From: CAYUNA01 sp047629355
Lineage (GTDB): Bacteria; Bacteroidota; Bacteroidia; Chitinophagales; Saprospiraceae
Length of the DNA stretch: 45,652 bases
Reading direction: 5' to 3'
NCBI GenBank assembly: GCA_047629355.1
Contig: JBLHWU010000010.1
Coordinates: 1 to 45,652, forward strand
Of the stretch, positions 1 through 8,570 are shown in pieces. The position numbers were made by a program, and so were the translations under genes. Each line of letters opens with the position of its first letter. The stretch's first letter is position 1. A model generated the notes under the pieces. That model worked only from the letters and a program-made list of their open reading frames with translations, did no database searches and was not told the DNA's origin.

Positions 1-483
1 ATTTTTAGTGCTGGAAGAGACTTCTGCCATCAACAAATACATCCGTTTTCCACGAAGAATAATTTTGACAAAAACTTCGATATTTTTCACTTTAAAAACA
101 AGCCGTTGAGCAGGAAATTTGCCTTGATTCGCATTCTTTGGAAGAACAGTTGGTTCGCCCCAAATGTTTTTTAGTGCTTGGATTTGATTGGCGAAAGCCT
201 CGTTAAAGTCTAAAATCATTCCCCGCGTAGAAACTTCATTGTAGCGAACGACATAACTGGAACTATTGGCTAAATCAGTGGACTGAAAAATATACAAGGG
301 AATGGTTTCCGTCCATTCTTCAAAAGGAATGTCTTTTTGTAAAATTGATGTTCTTGGCTTTGTCGGCAAATCAATGGAAAATGCGCCTTCAGCAGATTTG
401 AAATTGAGATAATCTGATTGAGCGAATGCCAAAAATGGCAGGAACAGTAGTGCGAACGTTAATGGTTTGATGTTAAAATTCAT
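1..483 (-). CDS. Secreted protein of unknown function, C-terminus cut by window edge
   Basis: An open frame of 161 codons runs from an ATG at 483 to the first base of the window without a stop, so the C-terminus lies outside. The N-terminus is a classical signal peptide (MNFNIKPLTF, a hydrophobic stretch, then AFAQ), and export to the periplasm or beyond is likely. The mature part begins with SDYLNFKS and continues as mixed alpha/beta sequence with no motif I recognise. It shares the minus-strand direction of the next genes to the right, with 96 bp between this start and the stop of the 1179-aa secreted protein, so co-transcription is possible. I cannot name a family. Confidence 0.75.
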   Translation of the reverse strand, partial: MNFNIKPLTFALLFLPFLAFAQSDYLNFKSAEGAFSIDLPTKPRTSILQKDIPFEEWTETIPLYIFQSTDLANSSSYVVRYNEVSTRGMILDFNEAFANQIQALKNIWGEPTVLPKNANQGKFPAQRLVFKVKNIEVFVKIILRGKRMYLLMAEVSSSTKN

Positions 484-579
484 GTAGGGTTGACGATTTT
501 TTAAATTAAAAAGAGCGTTGAATGTAGGATTTATTTTGAAAATATTCAAATGACGTGAATTTCCAACCTAAGCTATTTA

Positions 580-3500
580 TTATCTAACTATGGTCAAATA
601 TCCCCTCATCGCTAACGTTTCTCTGGTTTCTTTTACCGTATATTCCGCCGTAAAAACATACGCACCGTTTGGCATTGGCTTGTCTCCATATTTGCCATCC
701 CATTTATCATCCATGCCGTTTCCAATATACAATTGTAGTCCATATCGGTCAAAAATTTGCCAATCTAGCGTTTCAATATTCACGCCCGTAAATTGAAAAT
801 AATCGTTCACGCCATCCCGATTCGGGGTAAACGCATTGGGCGCATACAAGCGATGTGCTGCTTTGATACAAACCGTTTCTTGATGCTGCGACGTACAATC
901 GCCTTCATCTTGCAAAAATAACGTGATGATAAAAGTGCCCGTATCGGAATAAGTATAGCTCAAATTTTCACCATCTTGATAAGAAATTACGGCGAGGCTG
1001 TCGCCAAAATCCCAAATTCCACTTGTACCTCCGACGCTAAAATCTAATAGCTGAATCGTGGGGTCAATATCAGTCAAGCACTCGTCAGACGTCGGCGAAT
1101 AGCTAAAATTGGCTTCAATTAAATCATAACCGGGCAGTGTTACTTGTGTCTCTACGGTACAGCCCGTTTCATCATTTGTGACGGTCAAATCATAGAAAGT
1201 TGGTTGACTTTCAATCGTTGGGCCGAAGATTGGCGGAAAGGTATTCCATTCAAAAGTATAATCGTTCGAAGGATAAGCAAATGCCGTCGCAAAGGTCGTA
1301 TCTTCATAACAAACGGGGTCGCCTGTGTCGTATTCTACCGAAAAAGAAGGTTGAATTGCCAGAGTGAAATTTGCTGTCGCAGGGTCAGAACAACCATCTT
1401 TGGCAGTCACGGTATAGACATTTGAACTACTCGACGTAATGTATTGGGTTTGTCCAAAACCGAGTCCTTGATTCCAATCATAGGTGTAATTTCCAAAAGA
1501 ATTCCCACCCGTTGCTTGCGCAGAAATCGTATAATTTTGACCAAAACAAACCGTATCGCCTTCGGTCGGCAGTGTCACAAATAATTCTTCACCGACTTCT
1601 GATAAAAAACTTGTTGAATTAATACATGGACCTTCTCCTGCAATATAACTGAAAGTATGCAGCCCCGTTCCCGCAGTTGCTGGATTAAAAATGGGCGATG
1701 CAGACATACTGTCAATTTCAAAAATACCGCCCGCAGGAAACAATTGAATTGGAATATTATTATCTTGAAAACAATAAAAACCATCCAATCCTGTAATCGT
1801 GGCTTCTTCATATTCGATTACCGCAACCTCACCTTGACCAAGGCATCCTTCATCCGATTCATTATAAACAGTAAATGTTCCGACGCCTACTTCGTCTGGA
1901 TTGAAAACGCCTGTTGCAGGATTAATAATTCCGTCACCTGACCACGTTCCGCCCGCAGGAGTGACTTCCAAAATGCTTGGACTTTCTGTTTCACAAAATT
2001 CAATATAAGGAACCTCTGGCGTTGGAAAAATTTCTGCAACCAAGGTATCTGCGCAAGTATTTCTGGTATAAATTAAATAATGATAGCCAAAACCTGCTTC
2101 CGCCGTCGCCGCTGTTGGGTCAAAAAAGAATTCGTCATCACTATTTGAATAAATGCCAGGGCCTGTCCAAACGCCATTTTTTGGTTGGACATCCGTATTC
2201 ATTTGATTCAATTCATAAACATCGCCTTCTGGGCAAAATCGCAGCGTATCGTTTTCATGAATCGTTGTTTGAAAAACAAAAACACGTCGTCTATCCGTAC
2301 AACCGTTGGCTTCCAAAGTCAGCCATAAATTACTATCGTTGGAATGTAAAGAAGGGTCTAAAAGTCCTGTAATTGGGTCGATAATTCCAAGTCCACTCCA
2401 CGAGCTATTTTGTTGTGGATACCAGTTGCCTGGTACAAGAAAAGGCTCCTGTTCGGGGCACGCACTGAAGTTGCCTCGCGCCTCAATCGCCGTTACATAA
2501 ATCGCAATTTCTGCCGAGCAACCATTCGCTTCGTAGAAGATAATATTATCACCCGCATTTGCTTCATCAGGGTCAAAACGCCCTGTATCTTCGTTGGTAA
2601 TACCAGATCCTATCCACACGCCACCAAATGGTTCGACGGGAATCATAAATGGGTCATCAGACTGACAAACGCTATCTGTCGCCGCCAATTCCAACGTATC
2701 AACATAGACCCATTTATCGCCCACACAGCCATTTGGATGTGTATAAGTTACCAAGAAATTTCCTGCGGTATCGGGCGGTGTAAATAGCCCCATTGAGTCA
2801 ATATATTCCCCTGTCCAAATCCCACCCATCGGCATTCCGCCTGAAACGGCGAACGTATCCACGCCGATACAAGCCGCATCATCTGTGCCTTCTTCGAGCG
2901 GTGTAAAAGTGAGCGTTATTTGATTTTGACAGTCATTCGGTCCGGTATAAGTGACGACATCGACGAGCGTTTCCAAAAGTTGTGGATTATAATATCCAGT
3001 ATCTTCACCGTCGCCTGCAATGCCTTGTCCTTCCCAAGTTCCGCCAGGTGGGAATGCCGTCAAAAAGAATGGTTCGACGGATTGACAAATCGTGGTATCT
3101 GGTAAATAAAGGGTTGAATCAAGCGGATAAATTGTCGGTGCAGGCATTGGTGTTACGAGTAAACTATCCGTTGCCGTCGCCCCTGCTGCATCCGTCACTG
3201 TCACATAATAAGTCGTCGGGCCATAGACGATTGTTGTCACTTCATCTGTATTATCAGGCACAAAAATCGGTGCCCAAACGAAGGAATAGGACGCAGGGTT
3301 TCCGCCCATTGCTTCGGCTATCAAAGTATGTTCCTCAAATGCACACTCGATACTCCCATCCAGTACTAAATCCACTTCCAATGGACAATCTAAAATTGCA
3401 AAAAACTCTTGTGTTTGTAAAATAAAAACCTCCTCACAAACGACCGCAATGCTGCTAAAAAACACTTCGTAGGTTCCACTAAAATCAATCGGGTCATTTA

Positions 3501-4119
3501 AAGTCAAAACCACGGTATTCGTACTATCGCCCACACAGGGGCTCGGCATTGCATCAATCACTTCTGGAAAAATTGGTCCTGTTATCGAAAATGCTTCTGC
3601 ATAAATACTGTCGCAGTGAATGTTTCTATCAAAAGTTAAAGTTAGGGTTGTTGTCTCGCAGGTCACGCCTGCAATACTGGTAATTAAAGGGGGGTCGGGT
3701 TCGATAAATTCGATTTCCCACAAAGCCGTCCAGCCTGTGCAAGTCACATTTGCGTCGGTGACAAAATTGATGGTCATACAGCCACTTGTCGCGATTGCCG
3801 TCGGCGGCGTATTTGTTCCAGAGTAAGACCCAATTTGTGGAGATGCTGTATTTGGACCATCGTAAATCGTTAAAAAATCAAAGCCCAATTCTGTACAAAA
3901 GCTTAAAAATGACAAGGAAATTTCTTCTGCGTCGTCCACACAAATGGTGAAGGTGTAATCTTCATTGTGGTCGTAGTGTCCATCTAAGTCACCGAGTTCG
4001 CTGTCAATGAGCAAGCCTTCGCAATTGTCAACCATTTGGTTGGACATATTGAAAGTTTCTTGCGCTTGCAAGCCTATTTGAATCAGTAAAAAAAGAAAGA
4101 GAAAGTATATTTTTTTCAT
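580..4119 (-). CDS. Secreted multidomain protein: CUB, repeats, PKD, CHU_C C-terminal domain
   Basis: This 1179-residue exported protein has a signal peptide (about residues 1-20) and a CUB-like domain (about 30-140, with paired Cys and an LTIYDGP motif). A long middle region carries about seven copies of a 70-80 residue unit with the pattern P-x-GG-x-W-x-G-x-GI...G-x-F-x-P. A PKD-like domain (WDFGD, then SYTYSDTGTF) lies near 1015-1095. The last ~80 residues (NAFTPNRDGVND ... IFDRYG ... GAYVFTAEY) form the gliding-motility-associated C-terminal domain (CHU_C), a type IX secretion signal in Bacteroidota. It is therefore probably secreted by T9SS and displayed on the cell surface, where CUB and PKD domains usually mediate binding. 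The ligand is unknown. Minus-strand lipoprotein genes lie upstream. Confidence 0.9.
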   Translation of the reverse strand: MKKIYFLFLFLLIQIGLQAQETFNMSNQMVDNCEGLLIDSELGDLDGHYDHNEDYTFTICVDDAEEISLSFLSFCTELGFDFLTIYDGPNTASPQIGSYSGTNTPPTAIATSGCMTINFVTDANVTCTGWTALWEIEFIEPDPPLITSIAGVTCETTTLTLTFDRNIHCDSIYAEAFSITGPIFPEVIDAMPSPCVGDSTNTVVLTLNDPIDFSGTYEVFFSSIAVVCEEVFILQTQEFFAILDCPLEVDLVLDGSIECAFEEHTLIAEAMGGNPASYSFVWAPIFVPDNTDEVTTIVYGPTTYYVTVTDAAGATATDSLLVTPMPAPTIYPLDSTLYLPDTTICQSVEPFFLTAFPPGGTWEGQGIAGDGEDTGYYNPQLLETLVDVVTYTGPNDCQNQITLTFTPLEEGTDDAACIGVDTFAVSGGMPMGGIWTGEYIDSMGLFTPPDTAGNFLVTYTHPNGCVGDKWVYVDTLELAATDSVCQSDDPFMIPVEPFGGVWIGSGITNEDTGRFDPDEANAGDNIIFYEANGCSAEIAIYVTAIEARGNFSACPEQEPFLVPGNWYPQQNSSWSGLGIIDPITGLLDPSLHSNDSNLWLTLEANGCTDRRRVFVFQTTIHENDTLRFCPEGDVYELNQMNTDVQPKNGVWTGPGIYSNSDDEFFFDPTAATAEAGFGYHYLIYTRNTCADTLVAEIFPTPEVPYIEFCETESPSILEVTPAGGTWSGDGIINPATGVFNPDEVGVGTFTVYNESDEGCLGQGEVAVIEYEEATITGLDGFYCFQDNNIPIQLFPAGGIFEIDSMSASPIFNPATAGTGLHTFSYIAGEGPCINSTSFLSEVGEELFVTLPTEGDTVCFGQNYTISAQATGGNSFGNYTYDWNQGLGFGQTQYITSSSSNVYTVTAKDGCSDPATANFTLAIQPSFSVEYDTGDPVCYEDTTFATAFAYPSNDYTFEWNTFPPIFGPTIESQPTFYDLTVTNDETGCTVETQVTLPGYDLIEANFSYSPTSDECLTDIDPTIQLLDFSVGGTSGIWDFGDSLAVISYQDGENLSYTYSDTGTFIITLFLQDEGDCTSQHQETVCIKAAHRLYAPNAFTPNRDGVNDYFQFTGVNIETLDWQIFDRYGLQLYIGNGMDDKWDGKYGDKPMPNGAYVFTAEYTVKETRETLAMRGYLTIVR

Positions 4120-4133
4120 AAATTATATTTTTT

Positions 4134-4203
4134 GTCATTCCTACCGGAGTGGAGGAATCTGGCAAAAGAGTCACTTCAGATTTCTCCACTTCGGTCGGAA
4201 TGA
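4134..4203. repeat. 70-bp imperfect palindromic intergenic repeat
   Basis: GTCATTCCTACCGGAGTGGA at the left is mirrored by TCCACTTCGGTCGGAATGA at the right, giving an imperfect hairpin that fills the gap between two minus-strand genes. A short third piece of the same type (GGAATGAC) follows at about 4215. The layout resembles dispersed extragenic palindromes common in Bacteroidota. It could also attenuate read-through from the lipoprotein gene into the CHU_C gene. Confidence 0.6.
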
Positions 4204-4233
4204 GAAAGAAGGGTTGGAATGACAAAGCGATTA

Positions 4234-4686
4234 TTACTGAACAATCAAAATTGGCGTCGTCTCCACCGCTTCACTCCTATTTCCCGCTCTATCCATTATG
4301 AAAATTTCAAAAACAGCACTTTCCTCCGTCCCATTTCCAAATAAAAAGGTGGTTGATAATTCTAAATTAAACACGCCAGTTATCGAAATAAACGCACTAT
4401 CGGGCGCGAGCGGCGGCAAATAATATTCATCCGCTGCTTCCAATCGACTGTCTTTTACAAAAATGGAATTTATATCAGGATTGGCATTTCCGAGGTCGCC
4501 GTCACCGTCTTCGTATTCTATTTTTAAAATGAGTTTATCGACAAATTGAACCAAGGTATCTTGGCTAATTTCTGTAATTTTTATCGCGGGTGTCGTTGAA
4601 AAAACTGGGTCTGTGCTTATTTTTTCACAACCCAAGATGAGTAGTGATAGACTAATTAGAAACAGGTTTGAAGTTATTTTTAGCAT
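4234..4686 (-). CDS. Small lipoprotein of unknown function
   Basis: This is a 150-residue protein with a lipoprotein signal peptide ending in LILGC, so lipidation is predicted at Cys20. The mature part contains an acidic DGDGDLGN stretch and beta-rich sequence ending in IMDRAGNRSEAVETTP, which looks like an Ig-like or cadherin-like beta-sandwich. Small single-domain lipoproteins of this kind are common in Saprospiria next to large CHU_C proteins. Function is unknown. The gene is on the same strand as, and follows, the heme lipoprotein gene, with a terminator-like palindrome between them, so it may be a separate transcript. Confidence 0.75.
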   Translation of the reverse strand: MLKITSNLFLISLSLLILGCEKISTDPVFSTTPAIKITEISQDTLVQFVDKLILKIEYEDGDGDLGNANPDINSIFVKDSRLEAADEYYLPPLAPDSAFISITGVFNLELSTTFLFGNGTEESAVFEIFIMDRAGNRSEAVETTPILIVQ

Positions 4687-4698
4687 AAAAAGGCTATT

Positions 4699-4781
4699 GT
4701 CTTAAAAAAAAAGCGCACTGCCTTTGGCAGCACGGGGGAGGTGTTGGAGATAAAACATGATTTTGCAAAATCATGTTTATC
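4699..4781. repeat. GC-rich REP-like hairpin followed by AT-rich palindrome (possible terminator)
   Basis: A GC-rich hairpin (CTGCC-TTT-GGCAG within GCGCACTGCC..GGCAGCACGG, about 4713-4735) is followed by a 33-bp palindrome centred on TTTTGCAAAA (4749-4781; arms share AAACATGATTTTG). Similar GC hairpins occur near 8262-8286 and 35155-35178. On the minus strand the AT palindrome lies 17 bp after the stop of the heme lipoprotein gene, so it probably also works as its terminator. Confidence 0.55.
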
Positions 4782-4797
4782 TTCAAATTTATCTTGT

Positions 4798-5292
4798 TTA
4801 GTTTCCGAAAACATCCTTTGCTCCGTTCGAAATCCAATCTTCAATATTTTGAATATAGGTCTCCTTATTCATTTCCCAATCGCTATCCGGCTCAATTGCC
4901 AACGGCATTATGCCCGAATTTCCATCAATATCATACGTAATCCGTGCCACCAACTGCGAAGCATTGACATTGCCTTTTACCACACGATATTGAAAACTAT
5001 TCTGTGGGTCATTTTTGATGATTGGCGCATTGATAAGCGTATTATAAGTACTTTCAATCGTCCGAAAATCTGGTTCAAAGTTGCCATCGTGACAGCCTGA
5101 ATTGGCACAGGTTTTTCCAAATATATTTGCGTGAAGCCCAGCCATACTGGTCGGTTCAAGATTGATATTTTCCTCTGTCATCATTTCTTCTTCTTGCTCA
5201 ATATCGTCATAAGGGTTTTGATATTCTTCCTCTTCACAAGCCGTAAAAAGTAAAGTAAACCCTATTAAAAAAACGAAATATTTAGAATTCAT
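4798..5292 (-). CDS. Acidic lipoprotein with a c-type heme motif
   Basis: The start is placed at the ATG at 5292, giving 164 residues, because this yields a clean lipoprotein signal (MNSKYFVFLI...LLFTAC, lipid Cys19). The longer upstream reading frame has no signal character. The residues after the Cys are strongly acidic (EEEEYQ, DDIEQEEEMM), as in many surface-exported Bacteroidota lipoproteins. A CANSGCH motif (Cys62, Cys67, His68) is a CX4CH heme-binding variant in the context seen in planctomycete-type cytochrome c domains found with DUF1549/DUF1501 proteins. A later MPL could supply the distal Met ligand. It lies downstream of the DUF1501-like gene and is probably co-expressed. Electron transfer or a structural heme role is inferred. 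Confidence 0.75.
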   Translation of the reverse strand: MNSKYFVFLIGFTLLFTACEEEEYQNPYDDIEQEEEMMTEENINLEPTSMAGLHANIFGKTCANSGCHDGNFEPDFRTIESTYNTLINAPIIKNDPQNSFQYRVVKGNVNASQLVARITYDIDGNSGIMPLAIEPDSDWEMNKETYIQNIEDWISNGAKDVFGN

Positions 5293-5353
5293 CTGTAATT
5301 TTTTATTAACCAGTTTGCTTCCAGTACCCAGTACCGAAAACCCAGTACCTATT

Positions 5354-6703
5354 CTAAATTCTATCAAAAAGGGACATCGAGCCACCATTTACCAAGCCTG
5401 CATTTGCGACGTCATCTTTAATCCCCAAAATCTCTGCAATCGTCAACGTGACATCCGTTGCGTCTCCAATTGGATTATTCTCTGTCCCAACACGTAGTCC
5501 CGCTTCGATGCCTGGCCCCGCCATCAACGTAAAAATTCGTCGCGAATTTGGGTCGCTATCGTGGTCATATGCAAACCAATCATTTTCATCCAAAATACCG
5601 TTAGAATTCAAATTTCGACCATGTTCTGGCATGACGACAAGGGCAGTATTTCCTGCCATTTCTGGAATTTTATTTTGAATATAATTCCATAAAAACCCAA
5701 CCCCGTGGTCACCGCGATGCAGATTCCGTAAGTAACTTGTATAATTTTCGTGACAACTATCGACTGCACTCATATTAATAACCGTCACTTTTGGTTTGAA
5801 CCATTTTAGGACTTCTGTTGCGTAGCCAATCGTCTGCAAATCCCCATTGTCATTCACCGTTGGAAACGCAATTTGACCTGCTGCTTTTTGAGCAAAAGTC
5901 TCTTTTATGAAAGCTTTAATATTTTCTTTTTCTTCTTCGGTGTTGTTCAAGTTTGGAATCTCGCCGCCCGTTTGCATAAAATTATGATTCAAAAATGCGC
6001 GCATTTCCAAAATTGGGTCGAGCTCTTCTTCTGGATGATAAGTTTTAAAACCTTCGATAAAATCATGTCCTTGTTGTCCGAAAGTAACGTTCGGCGCAAA
6101 GAAATTCGCACCATACTTTCCACCATAATCAGGATGCGCGGAGTAATTCAACAAGGGAGTAGAGTTTCCAATTCCATTGCCAATAAACCAGGTATCTGTC
6201 GCTTTATAACCTCCAAAGCGACGCAAATATTCAAAAATAGTCGGATGCACCGGACGATTTTTCAACCCTTGCGTAAAGGCATAATGCCCCGATACGCCCG
6301 AACTCAATCCACCAAAATGCCCTGTGCTTCCTCCAAATCTTACCTCTGGAAACAGTGTCCCCTGTGACTCTAAAGAAGTCTGCAAAATTGGCGAAATCGG
6401 CTGTGCGCCTTCCAAGCCATTTGGTACATCTTGACCATAGACAATCTTCAATTCTGGCGGCGCACCATCCAACATATTGTACATAATATTTCCTTCCGAA
6501 TTCACGCCCTGACTCTCCGCCAAATACTTCTGCTGTATACTTTCCTGATGCCGTACGCCTCCTGCAAACAACACAAAAACTACATGATTCGCTAACGGTG
6601 GATTCGTTGTCGCAAACAATCGTCCCGTCGGCAAAATGTACGGTACACCAATCGCTGCCGCTGAAGTTAAAGCCGTTTTTTTGATAAACTGTCGTCGTTT
6701 CAT
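5354..6703 (-). CDS. Tat-exported DUF1501-like (alkaline phosphatase/sulfatase-fold) protein
   Basis: This 449-residue protein begins MKRRQFIKKTA, a twin-arginine (Tat) signal, followed by a hydrophobic segment ending near LFAT. It then reads HVVFVLFAGGVRHQES and later LVVMPEHGRN, DENDWFAYDHDSD and GPGIEAG, the order of motifs expected for DUF1501 proteins of the alkaline phosphatase superfamily. The conserved Asp/His residues usually bind metal, but the first metal-binding position (normally D-G-G-W/P after the first strand) reads AGGVRH here, so catalytic competence is uncertain. Tat export suggests folding in the cytoplasm before export. The gene sits between a DUF1549-like lipoprotein gene and the heme lipoprotein gene, as in planctomycete DUF1549/DUF1501 pairs. 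The substrate is unknown. Confidence 0.8.
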   Translation of the reverse strand: MKRRQFIKKTALTSAAAIGVPYILPTGRLFATTNPPLANHVVFVLFAGGVRHQESIQQKYLAESQGVNSEGNIMYNMLDGAPPELKIVYGQDVPNGLEGAQPISPILQTSLESQGTLFPEVRFGGSTGHFGGLSSGVSGHYAFTQGLKNRPVHPTIFEYLRRFGGYKATDTWFIGNGIGNSTPLLNYSAHPDYGGKYGANFFAPNVTFGQQGHDFIEGFKTYHPEEELDPILEMRAFLNHNFMQTGGEIPNLNNTEEEKENIKAFIKETFAQKAAGQIAFPTVNDNGDLQTIGYATEVLKWFKPKVTVINMSAVDSCHENYTSYLRNLHRGDHGVGFLWNYIQNKIPEMAGNTALVVMPEHGRNLNSNGILDENDWFAYDHDSDPNSRRIFTLMAGPGIEAGLRVGTENNPIGDATDVTLTIAEILGIKDDVANAGLVNGGSMSLFDRI

Positions 6704-6763
6704 ATTTTAGAAGATGTTTGGATATTTAGACTTTTGGATGTTTGGAAAAGTAGAGCACTGATT

Positions 6764-7240
6764 CTAATAAAAATTGTATTCGTTGGAAGTTGCCATTGAG
6801 AAAAAAACGTGTTCTGCGGTTAAATTGGGATGACTTTCCAAATAATTAATCCACCAAGTTTTTTCTGCTTCTGTAGGGATGCGTACGAAAAAACGTTTGT
6901 AAGTATCTTCGACAAAAGTTTCCAAATCGTCACGCATTTCTGCATTCGTTGGGAGGATGACTTCGGGGTCAACCATCATTTTGGCAATCAAAGTTTCGTA
7001 CGCAACCTGCTTGTCACCAATCGACTGCACGACTTCTGTGGCATCGACCAATCTATTCGCACTTAAGGCTTCCTGGTACAAATTGGCGTATGCAATATTG
7101 ATGAAAATTTCGGGTGTTTTTTCCTTGTTTTTATCGGCGTTATTTTGTGCTACGTCAATCTCATTGACTTCGTGGACGTAGCTTTTTTCTTTACAAGAAA
7201 AGAGTATGATGATTAGAAAAAAGTAGATTAAATGCTTCAT
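6764..7240 (-). CDS. Lipoprotein with DUF1549/DUF4214-like helical repeat
   Basis: The start is taken as the ATG at 7240 (158 residues), since MKHLIYFFLIIILFSC is a complete lipoprotein signal with lipid Cys16. The 57 upstream bases that are also open start with TTG and are not signal-like. The C-terminal ~50 residues (FFVRIPTEAEKTWW ... SMATSNEYNF) follow the R-x-PT-x-x-E ... S-x-E-Y pattern also seen in the larger lipoprotein encoded just upstream, so the two are probably distant paralogues. The gene lies 60 bp upstream of the DUF1501-like gene and is likely in one operon with it. The role is unknown. It may be a partner or scaffold for the DUF1501-like protein at the cell surface. Confidence 0.7.
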   Translation of the reverse strand: MKHLIYFFLIIILFSCKEKSYVHEVNEIDVAQNNADKNKEKTPEIFINIAYANLYQEALSANRLVDATEVVQSIGDKQVAYETLIAKMMVDPEVILPTNAEMRDDLETFVEDTYKRFFVRIPTEAEKTWWINYLESHPNLTAEHVFFSMATSNEYNFY

Positions 7241-7308
7241 TAGATTAAAATTAATTCGTAAAATTTTAAAAAGAACATATCTTCTGTATGCCGCCAATCG
7301 TGTGCCGC

Positions 7309-8175
7309 TTAAAAATTAGCATACTCATCCGTCACCATCACCACCTTTTGCATTTCTCGAATATCCCGATTGTTATAAAAATCTTCTAGCAAAACAAATG
7401 TCTCTTCCGTAGTTGGTCGCCGCTGTAAGGCTTGTTGATAGACCCAAATAATCAGCCCTTCAAACATTTCGCGGCTATTGATAAAAATATCTACGTAATC
7501 TTGGCGATTCGTACCTGTTTCACCTAAAAATGTTTCTGAAATACTAAATTCGACCATATTGAAACCCGCTTGAAATTCCGTTTGCGTCGGATATCGCCAA
7601 AACAAATTATCGAAACTAGCATTGACAAAATTGGTCGTATTCATATTAATTGCATCATATATATCATTATATATCATTCGCCCAAACATCTTCTCAATCG
7701 TAATGTTTCCCTGCTGCATATCTGTCCGTGACTGATAAATATTCATTAAACGAATGCTATCCTCCAAAAAATCTGCGGTACTCAAAAACTGGACAATCTG
7801 CGCTTCCGATACGCCTTCCAACGTCCGGATTTTCGCCAAATCGTATAAATGTTGATAATAAGCCCGTTGGTAAGAAGTATCTCCTTCGATGAAATTAGTA
7901 TCGACTTGTAATTTTAAAATTAAAGCTTCGCGGGATTCAGTAGATAAATCGGCTTGCCGCAAAGTCGCTACTTCCGCCGCCATTTCCGGGTCTAAAGGTT
8001 CGCGGCCAAGCAAGTCTATGAAAATTCGGTTGACGTAATTTTCAATTTTGATAGCAGGCACATTATTGACAATCGGTGGTTGATTGTCGGTAATTTTCAC
8101 CGTTTTTTCTTTCCAACAACTGGAAAAAAGCAAACCCATCATTAAGGTAATGATGTAGTATTTTTGAATACGCAT
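7309..8175 (-). CDS. DUF1549-like lipoprotein
   Basis: This is a 288-residue lipoprotein (MRIQKYYIITLMMGLLFSSC, lipid Cys20). After the linker it reads VNRIFIDLLGREPLDPE ... STESREALILKL, which matches the start of DUF1549-type domains (VDRAYLRLLGRxPTPEE ... RxxLVxxLL). Further along are WRYPTQTEF and QRRPTTEETF ... VTDEYANF, two more copies of the same helical R-x-PT-x-x-E / S-D-E-F unit that in planctomycete DUF1549/DUF1553 proteins follows each other in order. It is first in the minus-strand set with the 158-aa lipoprotein, the DUF1501-like protein and the heme lipoprotein. The family assignment is moderate and the function unknown. A MITE-like element lies just upstream of the start. Confidence 0.7.
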   Translation of the reverse strand: MRIQKYYIITLMMGLLFSSCWKEKTVKITDNQPPIVNNVPAIKIENYVNRIFIDLLGREPLDPEMAAEVATLRQADLSTESREALILKLQVDTNFIEGDTSYQRAYYQHLYDLAKIRTLEGVSEAQIVQFLSTADFLEDSIRLMNIYQSRTDMQQGNITIEKMFGRMIYNDIYDAINMNTTNFVNASFDNLFWRYPTQTEFQAGFNMVEFSISETFLGETGTNRQDYVDIFINSREMFEGLIIWVYQQALQRRPTTEETFVLLEDFYNNRDIREMQKVVMVTDEYANF

Positions 8176-8201
8176 GTGTCCTTCTTTTTAATAAAAAAAA
8201 C

Positions 8202-8405
8202 GGTAGTGCCACAAATGTGCACTTTACAGTTTAGGTGCTTTTGTCCCTTAATACCTCTCCCGCGTTGCCGTAGGCAACGCGCACGGTGTTTTTTGAAGTT
8301 CGAAAATCTTACGATTTTCTCGCTGCTCAAACTTAAAAGAACCTTCGTTTACACGGTAATAAATCACTTTTTCAATAAATGGTGGTGCACATTTGTTACA
8401 CTACC
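8202..8405. mobile_element. 204-bp MITE-like element with ~21-bp TIRs and 8-bp target duplication
   Basis: The left end GGTAGTGCCACAAATGTGCAC (8202-8222) and the right end (8385-8405) are inverted copies matching at 19 of 21 positions. The element is flanked on both sides by AAAAAAAC (8194-8201 and 8406-8413), a candidate 8-bp target duplication. It has no coding capacity. Inside are a GC-rich hairpin (GCGTTGCC-GTA-GGCAACGC, about 8263-8280) and an AT hairpin (GAAAATCTTACGATTTTC). GG-starting ends with an 8-bp duplication fit the IS1595 or ISL3 style, which is inference. It is 26 bp upstream of the DUF1549-like gene's start, so it occupies that gene's promoter region. Confidence 0.7.
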
Positions 8406-8570
8406 AAAAAAACTTCTTGAGGTAAGGGATAGTGTTTGAAAACTTTAGCAGGGGAAATTTTTATAAATATTCTCTGACTGGTACAAATTTACAATTAAAT
8501 TATGTTTAATGCTAATATTTTAATGCTAAATTTTGGACAATTTTATTTTCAATGCTGGATTTTTAAGAGT

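Noticed and set aside
5293..5388. Upstream extension of the heme lipoprotein
   Set aside because: It would bury the lipoprotein signal and overlaps the end of the DUF1501-like gene.
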